Below, piece after piece: positions 26,023 to 34,390 of a stretch of DNA of 64,000 bases (positions are counted from its first letter, which is position 1; the number at the start of each line of letters is the position of its first letter). Position numbers and translations under genes: made by a program. Source of the stretch: JAYEIA01 sp964472505 (GTDB taxonomy: Bacteria > Bacteroidota > Bacteroidia > Bacteroidales > JAADGE01). Location: contig CAYYQW010000002.1 in assembly GCA_964472505.1 (NCBI GenBank), forward strand, positions 1 to 64,000, in the 5' to 3' direction. The notes under the pieces are model-generated. The model was not told where the DNA came from. It was given only the letters and a program-made list of their open reading frames with translations, and did not search any database.

Positions 26023-26675
26023 GTTTCTTTTTTTATACTGTGCAAATAAAAATACTTTTTTATCTGAAATAACGAGTAGGTATTATTTTGAAATGCTGAG
26101 ATTTTCTTATGTTTCAAAAAATAAAATACCGCTGTATAAAATATCATACTCAACAAGTTCTTACATATCTTTAATCAGGTATTAAAAAAAATATAAATTT
26201 GACCTGAAGGCAGATTATCAGACAGTTAACTTGAATTAATCGGAATCGGGCGTTATCGAAAAATAGAATAATAAGGTAAAATCATGTGGCTATGCTGTTT
26301 TCTAATGAGGTTAAATTAAATGAATAAGGTCTTTTAAAGGACTTTATTTAATTGGTTGCAAGCTCAGTAGAAAGGCTATACAAATACAAAAAAACCTTAT
26401 TGCCTTATTTTACGACAACACAGGTTTACGTACATCATCACATAACAATCTGATAATCTGTTCAGGGGTCAGGAGTTCTGCTATTATACACAGCTTCGAC
26501 AAGCGGTTATTGAGTTTTTTGTCGAAATGCTCAATAACCGTAATCGCTGTAGGAAACCGGACTCTTCGGATGTTGCTCGGAAACTACTTACTGAAGCCGC
26601 TGTACAAAAATTTGGGTTTTATACAAATAATCATATTTTTTTACCCGATTTTTTATTTAGAAAACAGTAAAAAAG
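26023..26675. other. Intergenic region with repeat element and interleaved inverted repeats
   Basis: About 650 bp between divergent-looking sequence and the zupT stop. It holds family B copy 2 (26270-26401) and interleaved inverted repeats at 26495-26540. A coding-like frame of about 70 codons (26452-26667, with RQAVIEFFVEMLNNR and VQKFGFYTNNHIFL) has no recognisable family or good start and may be a fragment. No promoter or terminator was identified. Confidence 0.5.
26270..26401. repeat. Palindromic element, family B copy 2
   Basis: 132 bp bounded by the perfect inverted repeat aataaggt (26270-26277) / accttatt (26394-26401). Inner arms are ttttctaatgagg and ctcagtagaaa. Its reverse complement aligns with 7093-7222 along most of the length. 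It encodes no protein and looks like a MITE or a structured intergenic repeat. Confidence 0.6.
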
Positions 26676-27500
26676 TTACATCAGCAACAACAAACTCACG
26701 GCCATTACCATCATGCCGACAATAAGGCCGTAGATGGCAGAATGCGGTTTGCCGTATTCCTGAGCCGTAGGCAACAATTCATCCAAAGAAATAAAAACCA
26801 TAATACCGGCAACAGCCGCAAAAATAACGCCGAAAACCGAATCACTCATAACTCGTAAAAGCACTATATATCCTATCATAGCACCCACAGGTTCGGCCAA
26901 ACCGGAGAGGAAGGACCAAAGAAACGCTCTCTTTTTGCTGCCTGTAGCATGGTAGAGCGGAATGGATATAGCTATACCCTCCGGGATGTTATGAATGGCA
27001 ATAGCCACGGCAATAGCAATACCCAGCACCGGATCTTCCAATACGGAAATAAATGTAGCCATGCCTTCCGGAAAATTGTGAATGGCAATGGCCAGAGCGG
27101 AGAACATTCCCATTTTCAAAAGCTTTTGTTTACGAGCGCGTTCCACTTCTTCCTCTATATTTTCAACTTTATGAACCTCATGCGGATTTTGAAAAGACGG
27201 TATTAGCCGGTCAATAAGGGCAATTATAAAAATACCTGAAAAAAATGCCGCAGCGGTGTACCAATTCCCGAGTTTATCACCGTGAATTTCCGTAAGCGAT
27301 TCTAATGCTTTGGGAATTATCTCTACAAAGGACACGTAGATCATCACACCTGCCGAAAAACCCAATGAAACGGATAAAAACCCGGTATTTGTTCTTTTCG
27401 TAAAAAATGCTAAAGCACTACCGATGCCGGTTGAAAGGCCGGCGAAAAGAGTAAGTGCAAATGCTAATACAATGGTTTCAAAATCAGCGGAATAATTCAT
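26676..27500 (-). CDS. zupT: ZIP family metal transporter, ZupT-like
   Basis: 274 residues with about eight hydrophobic helices. The two metal-site motifs of ZIP transporters are present: AIHNFPEGMATF and AIHNIPEGIAIS, in helices IV and V. The variable loop after helix III contains a short charged stretch (PHEVHKVENIEEEVERARKQ) that may bind metal. It should import divalent zinc or iron/manganese across the inner membrane. The gene starts 18 bp after the stop of the MscS-like gene, so both are probably one transcript. The ZupT name follows the length and motif order. Confidence 0.88.
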   Translation of the reverse strand: MNYSADFETIVLAFALTLFAGLSTGIGSALAFFTKRTNTGFLSVSLGFSAGVMIYVSFVEIIPKALESLTEIHGDKLGNWYTAAAFFSGIFIIALIDRLIPSFQNPHEVHKVENIEEEVERARKQKLLKMGMFSALAIAIHNFPEGMATFISVLEDPVLGIAIAVAIAIHNIPEGIAISIPLYHATGSKKRAFLWSFLSGLAEPVGAMIGYIVLLRVMSDSVFGVIFAAVAGIMVFISLDELLPTAQEYGKPHSAIYGLIVGMMVMAVSLLLLM

Positions 27501-27518
27501 AGGTAAAAAATAATATAT

Positions 27519-28466
27519 TTAGTCTGAAGAAGTGTCGGAGCTTGTTTGCTCAAGGGGTTGCGGACTAATAATTTGAGTGTTTATTTGCTTATCTCCCATA
27601 TACAAAGTTACATGCGGGAAGGGTATTTCTATGTTCTCACGATCAAAATTTTCTTTAAGCAATTTACGGTAGGCTCTCCCGATTTGCCATTGATCGCCGG
27701 GCGAAGTCTTTATACGCGCCTTAATAACCAAAGCACTGTCGGCAAAACGATCCAAGCCCATGATATCTAAAGAATCCAAAATATCTCTTCCGTATTTGGG
27801 ATCCTGCTCCAACTGTTTGCCGGTTTCTTCCATTACACGCATTACATGGTCAATATTTTCTTTATATGCCACCCCAATTTCAAGCATAATGTAAGACCAC
27901 TCTTTGGTTAAATTGGAAATGGTATTAATTTTTCCGTTTTGAAAGATATGCACCGTTCCGGAGAGGTCTCTCAGGACAGTTGTTCTCAACTCTATACTTT
28001 CCACAGCACCGGCTGTTCCGTTCAGTATTACCACATCGCCTTTACGAATCTGATTTTCAAGCAGCATAAAAAAGCCCGCTATAAAATCGCGAACCAATTC
28101 CTGCGCTCCAAAACCAACGGCCAAACCAATAATACCGGCACTGGCCAATATCGGACCTAAATTCAGCCCGAATTTAGCCAATAGCATCATCAGAAATACT
28201 GACCAAACCACAATTTTTATTAAACCCTTAATAATGCTGAGAAGAGTAACGGCACGTTTTTCTGCTTCTTCCTCTTTGGTGCTGTCTTCATTTTGTATTC
28301 TTTTCAGCATCATTTTTTTTATCTTTCGTGATGAAAAAGACAAAATACGAAGTACTATAAAGGTGGCTAATATTAAAAGCAGAAGCGAAGGCAGCTCAGT
28401 AATTATCCATTCCATAAAGCTGTCGTATATATCCAGCCAAGTGTCTTGTGAGAATAGTTTTCTCAT
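27519..28466 (-). CDS. Mechanosensitive ion channel protein, MscS family
   Basis: 315 residues. Two or three N-terminal helices (IITELPSLLLLILATFIVL and VVWSVFLMMLLAKFGL) are followed by the pore helix, which has the Gly/Ala-rich signature ILASAGIIGLAVGFGAQELV and then FIAGFFMLLENQ. A beta domain (RKGDVVILNGTAGAVESIELR) and an alpha/beta domain complete the MscS core. It should open under membrane tension to release solutes during osmotic downshift. It is encoded directly upstream of zupT. Confidence 0.92.
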   Translation of the reverse strand: MRKLFSQDTWLDIYDSFMEWIITELPSLLLLILATFIVLRILSFSSRKIKKMMLKRIQNEDSTKEEEAEKRAVTLLSIIKGLIKIVVWSVFLMMLLAKFGLNLGPILASAGIIGLAVGFGAQELVRDFIAGFFMLLENQIRKGDVVILNGTAGAVESIELRTTVLRDLSGTVHIFQNGKINTISNLTKEWSYIMLEIGVAYKENIDHVMRVMEETGKQLEQDPKYGRDILDSLDIMGLDRFADSALVIKARIKTSPGDQWQIGRAYRKLLKENFDRENIEIPFPHVTLYMGDKQINTQIISPQPLEQTSSDTSSD

Positions 28467-28601
28467 TGTTAGTTATCATTAAAAATTATAAATAAATTAT
28501 GCTGAAGGCTAATGCAAAAACTTATTAATTTACAAAAATGATAATAAAAACTGATTTTTTCAAACAGAACTTATGTACTATCCATAAATTGGCTAAATAT
28601 T

Positions 28602-28638
28602 AAAAAAAAGACGACACCTGCAACAGGCATCGTCTTTT
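28602..28638 (-). terminator. Intrinsic terminator after the thioredoxin-like gene
   Basis: Read on the minus strand, gacgatgcctg-ttg-caggtgtcgtc (with wobble pairs) is followed by eight T. It lies about 40 bp past the stop at 28677. Confidence 0.75.
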
Positions 28639-28676
28639 AATAATTTCTAAGCTATGCAGTATTTAAAAACCGGCTT

Positions 28677-29276
28677 TTATTTTACTTTAATGCTGCAACC
28701 AATGGCTTTGGTAAAATCAGGATTTGGCGTATTGCCTTTCATTAAAGCTTTTACGGCATTGGCCAAATAGGGTTCTTCTACTTTATCGGGTTTTTTTGAA
28801 TTATCGTCAATGGCACCTATGTATGCCACTTTTAATTCATCCGCCTCTTTATTCAACAAAAAAACATGCGGGGTGCGTGTTGCTCCGTATTTCGGAAAAA
28901 CTTCCTGTTTTTCGTCAAACAGATAAGGAAACGTAAAGCCTTTCTCGGCAGCTCGTTCTTTCATTTTTTCATAAGAGTCTTCGGGCTGCACTTCGGGGTC
29001 GTTGGGATTAATTGCAATGACCGGATAGCCTTTTTTCTTGAATTTTTTATCAATGGCAATAATCCGATCTTCGTATAATACGGAATAGGGACAATGGTTG
29101 CAGGTGAAAATGACAATAAAGCCCTTGGCATCATCGTAATCGCTCATGGACACCATTTGTCCGTCAACATTTTTAAGTTTAAAATCTTCTGCAGTGTCGC
29201 CTATTTTGTATCCGTCCTGAGCCAAAGCTGCAAAACTAAACAAAAGTGCAATCAGTAGGGTGAATGTTTGTTTCAT
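28677..29276 (-). CDS. Exported thioredoxin-fold protein (AhpC/TSA-redoxin type)
   Basis: 199 residues with a signal peptide (1-19, ending AALAQ). The fold starts GDTAEDFKLKNVDGQ and has the redox motif FTCNHCPYS (Cys59 and Cys62), an AhpC/TSA-like redoxin pattern. RTPHVFLLNKE carries the cis-proline. Proteins with this CNHCPY sequence are periplasmic redoxins of unknown target. A terminator follows. The gene stands alone, with a 24-bp palindrome upstream. Confidence 0.82.
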   Translation of the reverse strand: MKQTFTLLIALLFSFAALAQDGYKIGDTAEDFKLKNVDGQMVSMSDYDDAKGFIVIFTCNHCPYSVLYEDRIIAIDKKFKKKGYPVIAINPNDPEVQPEDSYEKMKERAAEKGFTFPYLFDEKQEVFPKYGATRTPHVFLLNKEADELKVAYIGAIDDNSKKPDKVEEPYLANAVKALMKGNTPNPDFTKAIGCSIKVK

Positions 29277-29318
29277 GGTATAAAATTTAAGTTTATAAGA
29301 AATTAGGAATCCTGATGA

Positions 29319-29342
29319 AACCGACGGGTTAACCCGTCGGTT
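29319..29342. repeat. 24-bp perfect palindrome
   Basis: Perfectly self-complementary: aaccgacgggtt followed by aacccgtcggtt. It lies 43 bp upstream of the redoxin start and 94 bp downstream of the next gene's stop. No T-tract follows on the minus strand. It could be an operator, part of a small palindromic repeat, or a weak transcription-ending hairpin of the upstream gene. Confidence 0.55.
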
Positions 29343-29435
29343 GTTATTGTTAAATTATCAGACATTTACGATTTTATTCATTGGATTATGGACTTTTCCG
29401 AGTACTCTCAAGTTTTAAATCCGTTGTTTTTGGAC

Positions 29436-29915
29436 TTAAAAATTCTCAATCAGTTTTAACAATTCATCGTAATCAAAATCCTGCTCATAAAATTCAGATT
29501 TCTTGTTTCGATAAAACAGTGTAGCAGGTATTGCTCCCGACCAATCGGGACTCACTTTATCAATCCAACGGTTTGGGTTGGCTTCGTCCAAAAGAATAAC
29601 ACTCGACTGAATGTTTCTTTTTTCAAGAAAAGGCAGAACTCTTGAATCCAAATTTTCAACAAAATCAAGACTCACAAGTACTACCTTTACTTTTTTATTT
29701 GCATACTCTTCGTTAATCTTCTCAAAATAAGGCAGTTCAACCACGCAAGGACGACACCAGGTAGCCCAAAAATTCAGGACATACAAGGTATCATTATGCT
29801 GCTGCATGAGCGGCTCAAATTCCTCAAAATTAAGTACGGGTACTTGGCGATTTTGCGCTTCGGATGAGTGTGTAAAAAACAGTAAAAAAACAGAAAACAG
29901 AATTATTAATCTCAT
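29436..29915 (-). CDS. TlpA-like thioredoxin-family protein
   Basis: 159 residues with a signal peptide (about 1-20, ending HSSEAQ). The thioredoxin core has NFWATWCRPCVVELPYF with Cys54 and Cys57, and AIPATLFYRNK carries the cis-proline. This is a periplasmic disulfide reductase type, typical for keeping cysteines of cytochrome or metal proteins reduced. It is upstream of the CNHC-type redoxin and downstream of the TonB receptor on the same strand, but spacing of more than 100 bp on either side leaves operon membership open. Confidence 0.85.
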   Translation of the reverse strand: MRLIILFSVFLLFFTHSSEAQNRQVPVLNFEEFEPLMQQHNDTLYVLNFWATWCRPCVVELPYFEKINEEYANKKVKVVLVSLDFVENLDSRVLPFLEKRNIQSSVILLDEANPNRWIDKVSPDWSGAIPATLFYRNKKSEFYEQDFDYDELLKLIENF

Positions 29916-30037
29916 TTTTGCGGTTTTATATTAAAATTCAATGTAAATAAAGACATTTTTATCCTAAAAGCAATGTTTTTTTTGTTAATCTTTGTTAAGT
30001 ACCTATTAAACAAGGCCATAAATATCCGTTTTTTTTC

Positions 30038-32290
30038 TTAATGAATGGTAAATCGTAAGCCGGCAAAGAAAGCCCTTCCCAAGAGCGGTCCCCAAACAAA
30101 AGAAGCATCAAAATATTCGCCGAAAGGTTCATCGGCCGCAATAATGGGATTTTCCTGAACAAAGTCGGTCAGGTTTTCACCACCGACATATATTTCCAAA
30201 TACTTGAATTTGCGTGTTATTTGCGCATGCAAAATGTAATATGCGGGTGAATTTTCGGGCCGTTGATAAATTTCAGGATTACTGCTTGTGCCGGGCAAAG
30301 GGCTGCTTCCCACCAATTGATTGGTAATATCAAGTGCCCACTTTTCCGCCGGTGTTGAAAAAGAAGCGGTAAGCAAAGCTTTGTATTTATTGACAAAAGG
30401 CATATCGATTTGTTGGCCGTGCATGCTTGTTTTAACATCGGTATAACGAAAAGCCGCATTGGCCGAGAATAGTTTACCGGGTTCCCAGCCTAAATCTGCC
30501 TGAAAACTGTTTGAGTAAGAATCTCCTCTTAAGTTGTAAAAACGGATTTCTTGCGGACTGAAATCGACATCGGCAATTACCTGATTGGTGAAATCGGTAC
30601 GGTAAAAATCCACATTCAGAATGAGCGATTGTTTGGTTCCGGCATCAAACATCAAAGTAGCATTGAGCCCGTAATTCCAAGCTTCTTCGGGAAGCAATTC
30701 TTCTTCCAAAATAAATGTTCGGGAACTTGCCAATATGCCGGAGTTTTGGGCGAAAATATTAGCCGTACGATAAGCTTTTCCGGCAGAAGCACGCAAAATA
30801 AAATTTTCGAACAGCTCATAACGGCTGTGTATGCGCGGCGTAAAAAAATTGCCGTATAAATTATGAAAGTCGCTGCGTAAACCCAAAATCAAATTAAACT
30901 TATGCTCTAAGTTAAAATTGTATTCGGCAAAAATACCGGGTACTTTTTCGGTGCGCAAATAATCGGTCTTGTTGAATGTTTCATCGTACGCATCGTACAC
31001 ATAACTCAGGCCGGCATTAAGCGTATGTTTATGATTAAATAAAACCGTATTATAAATAACATTGGCATAAAAACTTTCTTGCACACCGGAGTAATTATTA
31101 TTCCCGAACACGGAATTTTGATCATGTAAAGAAAATGAATAAACAGAACCAATGCTGCTTTGTTTTTCAGTAGCTAAGGGAAAGCCGAGTTTTCCGAATA
31201 ACTCATATTGGGAAGTTTGTATTTTTATTCCGTATGGCTGCTCGGAAGTCTGTGCCGAATTTATGAAACTCATCTGTCCGCCTTTTCGGTTTTCTTTCAA
31301 AAAACGTAACCCAATTTGGCTTTCCAAACCATTTTCAGCTTTATACTTCCATTTATTGATACCGGTGTATTTATCATACAGCGGCATATCCAAAAAACCG
31401 TCGGAATTATTATCGTGTGCCTTATTTAAGCGGGATCCGTGCAACATGACAATAGTATTGAGTTCATCGCTGATTTTGTGAGCCGACACCAAATTGGCTT
31501 CGCTTCGGAGTTCAGAATTTCCGTAAAGGTTTATAAACAAACGGTCGGAATTCTCGCCTTTTTTAAGCTCGGTATTGATTTGTCCGGTAACAGACTCGTA
31601 TCCCTTAGTAACCGTTGAGGCGCCTTTTGATATTTGAACCGATTCCATCCAACTGCCGGGCAAATATGTAAGGCCGTAGCCGGCACTTAATCCGCGAACA
31701 GTCGGAATATTTTCTCTCAATATCTGTGTATAAATACCGGCCAGCCCGAGCATTCTGATTTGCTTGGCACCGCTCACGGCATCGGAGAATGAAACATCGA
31801 CGCTTGCGTTATTTTCAAAACTTTCGGATAAATCGCAACAAGGCAGTTTTTGCAGGCCGGCTTCGCTTATCACTTGAGTTGAAACCGGATTCATTACCGA
31901 ATAATATTCGCCTTTAGTTTTTCGGCTGACGGTAATTTCTTCCAATTCAGTGATTCCGCTCAAATGGATATTAAGCGGAAGATTTTCATTATTTACAAGA
32001 ATGGTATCGGCTTTGAAACCGGTATAGCTCACAACCAACAAATTGGTTCGGCTGTGTTTTTCTAATTTAAAAAAGCCCTCGGAATTTGTACTCGTACCTT
32101 CAGTTGTACCTTTCCAAACAAGCGTAGCACCCGCGAGTGCCGACAAATCGCTTTCGCAGCAATTGTCGTCCGGCGCTTCGCAAGTATCTTCAACTTCTTG
32201 TTTTGCTTTAACGTAGCCTGTAATTTCCTGCGCTTCAGCACCAAAAATCAAAAACAGGCTTATGTTTATTATAATTATTATTTGTTTCAT
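30038..32290 (-). CDS. TonB-dependent receptor with Cys-rich N-terminal insert
   Basis: 750 residues from the ATG at 32290, which begins a proper signal peptide (ending FGAEAQ). The reading frame is open further upstream but not signal-like. A carboxypeptidase-regulatory-like domain (about 20-115) carries an unusual insert with EDTCEAPDDNCCES, i.e. C-x7-CC. The plug includes KLPCCDLSESFENNASVDVS, another CC pair, and then QIRMLGLAGIYTQ and GYESVTGQIN. A barrel follows. The cysteine clusters and the cysteine-rich small protein encoded upstream suggest binding of a thiophilic metal such as copper, an inference only. It is expected in the outer membrane, powered by TonB. Confidence 0.85.
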   Translation of the reverse strand: MKQIIIIINISLFLIFGAEAQEITGYVKAKQEVEDTCEAPDDNCCESDLSALAGATLVWKGTTEGTSTNSEGFFKLEKHSRTNLLVVSYTGFKADTILVNNENLPLNIHLSGITELEEITVSRKTKGEYYSVMNPVSTQVISEAGLQKLPCCDLSESFENNASVDVSFSDAVSGAKQIRMLGLAGIYTQILRENIPTVRGLSAGYGLTYLPGSWMESVQISKGASTVTKGYESVTGQINTELKKGENSDRLFINLYGNSELRSEANLVSAHKISDELNTIVMLHGSRLNKAHDNNSDGFLDMPLYDKYTGINKWKYKAENGLESQIGLRFLKENRKGGQMSFINSAQTSEQPYGIKIQTSQYELFGKLGFPLATEKQSSIGSVYSFSLHDQNSVFGNNNYSGVQESFYANVIYNTVLFNHKHTLNAGLSYVYDAYDETFNKTDYLRTEKVPGIFAEYNFNLEHKFNLILGLRSDFHNLYGNFFTPRIHSRYELFENFILRASAGKAYRTANIFAQNSGILASSRTFILEEELLPEEAWNYGLNATLMFDAGTKQSLILNVDFYRTDFTNQVIADVDFSPQEIRFYNLRGDSYSNSFQADLGWEPGKLFSANAAFRYTDVKTSMHGQQIDMPFVNKYKALLTASFSTPAEKWALDITNQLVGSSPLPGTSSNPEIYQRPENSPAYYILHAQITRKFKYLEIYVGGENLTDFVQENPIIAADEPFGEYFDASFVWGPLLGRAFFAGLRFTIH

Positions 32291-32497
32291 TTTAGTAATT
32301 TTTAAAATTAATGATATGAATGAATGTTTCTCTTGCAACCACAGATTGCTTAAAAAATACATCATTATAAATAAAGTAAATATATACGGAGTGTATGAAT
32401 AGGAATATTTACAGCTCAATGGTTAATATCCGCAAGGTCAAAATTGCTCAACATAACGGAAACAACTGAAAGCTGCAGGAAAGTGGAAATTGTATTT

Positions 32498-32908
32498 CTA
32501 CAGAAGGAACCGGCATTGCTTTATGCAAATATCCGGAGGGGAATATATTTCGGTTAAATTATGATAAGGTTTAGCAGTTGCCTGCTTTACCGCACTTAAC
32601 TTAAGCGGGCGAATTATTTTAAAGATAATCGGAAAAGTTATAGGAAATATCTTTTGTTTTTCGAGAACAAAAGGGTCGGTTTTGTAATACTCTGTTTTCA
32701 CACAGTTGCAATCGTCTTCCGACTTTTCGCAACATGTTTCAGCAGTACAACTTTCTTGGGTAAAATTAGTGCTGAAATTAAAGAAGGTAATTTCATTTTT
32801 ATCAAGGGCACATATATCACAGATAGTCTCGGCAATAAACACGCCCCCTGAGGAAAATGCCAAAATTGCCGCCAATAAAATAAGTGCTGTTTGTTTAAAA
32901 ATGTTCAT
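32498..32908 (-). CDS. Small exported Cys-rich protein, HYC_CC_PP-like
   Basis: 136 residues with a signal peptide or anchor (about 1-24). The mature part is cysteine-rich: ICDIC, then CTAETCCEKSEDDCNC, and the C-terminus has YSPPDICIKQC. CC and PP motifs match the HYC_CC_PP family, but the usual HYC is replaced by ETIC. Family members are typically encoded before a TonB receptor of the type found here (receptor starts about 208 bp downstream, same strand). The protein is likely periplasmic or surface-located and may bind or sense a metal. Family membership is likely but not certain because the first motif is altered. Confidence 0.6.
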   Translation of the reverse strand: MNIFKQTALILLAAILAFSSGGVFIAETICDICALDKNEITFFNFSTNFTQESCTAETCCEKSEDDCNCVKTEYYKTDPFVLEKQKIFPITFPIIFKIIRPLKLSAVKQATAKPYHNLTEIYSPPDICIKQCRFLL

Positions 32909-32925
32909 AAACTTCGTTTGCTTTG

Positions 32926-32933
32926 CAAAAATA
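32926..32933 (-). promoter_or_regulatory. Promoter -7 box for the Cys-rich protein gene
   Basis: TATTTTTG on the minus strand (32933 to 32926), followed by c, 18 bp before the ATG at 32908. It is a perfect TAnnTTTG match. Confidence 0.6.
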
Positions 32934-32986
32934 ATATTTTTTTCATTAGAAATTAAGACTAACTGATATTTAATCGGAAAAATTCG

Positions 32987-32994
32987 TAAATTTG
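32987..32994 (+). promoter_or_regulatory. Promoter -7 box for the TPR protein gene
   Basis: TAAATTTG matches TAnnTTTG and lies 30 bp before the ATG at 33024. With the minus-strand box at 32926 it makes this a divergent promoter region. Confidence 0.55.
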
Positions 32995-33023
32995 AACTGT
33001 TATATTCAAATAAGTTTCGCTTT

Positions 33024-34166
33024 ATGAAGAAAATTTTCCTTTTTTTAATTACGGTCTTCTTAGCCTATTTAACGGCATACCAAACTACCGGAAAGAAGAA
33101 CGGATACCCGAGCCCGTTTGATTTTTCGTGGATTGACAGCCTGAACCTGAGTGCAGACATGCCTAAACCGGCACCGGAGGATTTCCCGGCTTATGCGCTC
33201 ATTAACGATGATATGTATAAGGGCTTTGAGCAGTTTTTGAAAGAAAACTACGACGACGCCATAGATCATTTCTATGATGCCGCTTTTGACCCGGCTTCGG
33301 CAGCAAAAGCTAATCTGATGCTTGGGCGCAGTTATATAGAACTCAATCAAATCGAAGATGCGAAATATTATCTGAATGTAGCCGCCGAAAAAGACCTCAA
33401 AGATCCGGAAATATACTTTTACCGAGGCAAATTGTATTATAATCTCGGTAATTATGAAAAAGCCGTAAGCGATTTATATTTAGCTTCGGAGTTAGGCTTT
33501 GAGAATCCCGAAGCATTATATCTGTTGTCACTTTCTTATGAAAACGAGCAAAATACTGAAGCCTCTCTGCAAGCCGCATTGGAAGCCCTTCAAAAGGACA
33601 GCCTCTACTATGATGCACTCTTTCAGGCCGGAAGAATGTACTACTCAACAGAAAAATATGCTGAGGCTGTCAAAATATATACCCAAGCCATTGAACAAAA
33701 GCCAACGGATAAATACAGCCTGCTTAACCGTGCTTTAGCTTACGATAAATTAGGCATAAAAGATTCTGCACTACCGGGCTACGAGCAAGTAATAGGAATT
33801 GATCCGCAGTACGCTTTGGCATACAACAATCGCGGGTGGTTTTACCATCAGTCAGATGATTTTGAATCGGCTTTGCAAGATTATAATAAAGCCATTGAAA
33901 TAAATCCGGATTACGAACTGCCGCTTTGGAACAGAGCAAGTCTGTATCTTGAAAATAACAATCCCGAACAGGCATTATCCGATTATCTTAAACTTTATGA
34001 GCTGAATAAAAACAATTATACGGCACTTTATAATGCCGGATTATGCTGTGAAGAGCTTGAAGATTGGGAAAACGCAATAGAATATTTTGAAGCTTTCATA
34101 AATTCAAGCTCAGAAAACTATGAATTATTAGATAAAGCAAGAGCAAAAATAAATAAATACAAATAA
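33024..34166 (+). CDS. Tetratricopeptide-repeat protein
   Basis: 380 residues. An N-terminal hydrophobic segment (IFLFLITVFLAYLTAY) acts as a signal or anchor. About eight TPR units follow from residue 70 onward, with typical A-x-x-x-Y-x-x-A-I-x-x-x-P spacing, for example LNQIEDAKYYLNVAAEKD, YAEAVKIYTQAIEQKP and FESALQDYNKAIEINPD. TPR proteins are scaffolds, so the partner cannot be named. It is 2 bp upstream of a small membrane protein gene and 225 bp before a FecCD-type permease, all on the same strand and probably co-transcribed. Confidence 0.8.
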   Translation: MKKIFLFLITVFLAYLTAYQTTGKKNGYPSPFDFSWIDSLNLSADMPKPAPEDFPAYALINDDMYKGFEQFLKENYDDAIDHFYDAAFDPASAAKANLMLGRSYIELNQIEDAKYYLNVAAEKDLKDPEIYFYRGKLYYNLGNYEKAVSDLYLASELGFENPEALYLLSLSYENEQNTEASLQAALEALQKDSLYYDALFQAGRMYYSTEKYAEAVKIYTQAIEQKPTDKYSLLNRALAYDKLGIKDSALPGYEQVIGIDPQYALAYNNRGWFYHQSDDFESALQDYNKAIEINPDYELPLWNRASLYLENNNPEQALSDYLKLYELNKNNYTALYNAGLCCEELEDWENAIEYFEAFINSSSENYELLDKARAKINKYK

Positions 34167-34168
34167 AC

Positions 34169-34384
34169 ATGGCCTATAAATCATTGAAATTCACCAGTGA
34201 CCGCAATCGTTTTGAAGAAGAAAAAATTGAAGAGAGAAGCGATAATAAATATATGACATACCGAGAAAAGATGTACCGAAAAGACTATAGCCCGAATATA
34301 AAAGGTTTAGGATTTTACGTATTTTTAATCGTAGTTTTTCTGCTCTCATACATACTGTTTACTACAACGGTATTTGCCGGATAG
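34169..34384 (+). CDS. Small membrane protein, 71 aa
   Basis: The first 45 residues are highly charged (DRNRFEEEKIEERSDNKY). One hydrophobic helix follows at about 47-69 (LGFYVFLIVVFLLSYILFT) with a very short C-terminal end. The N-terminus is probably cytosolic. It starts 2 bp after the TPR gene stop and ends 6 bp before the FecCD permease start, so translation is likely coupled with both. No family is known to me. Confidence 0.65.
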   Translation: MAYKSLKFTSDRNRFEEEKIEERSDNKYMTYREKMYRKDYSPNIKGLGFYVFLIVVFLLSYILFTTTVFAG

Positions 34385-34390
34385 ATTCTT

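Noticed and set aside
26510..26725. Plus-strand ORF overlapping the zupT 3' end
   Set aside because: It runs into zupT antisense and overlaps inverted repeats. A neighbouring frame is more coding-like, but neither has a family.
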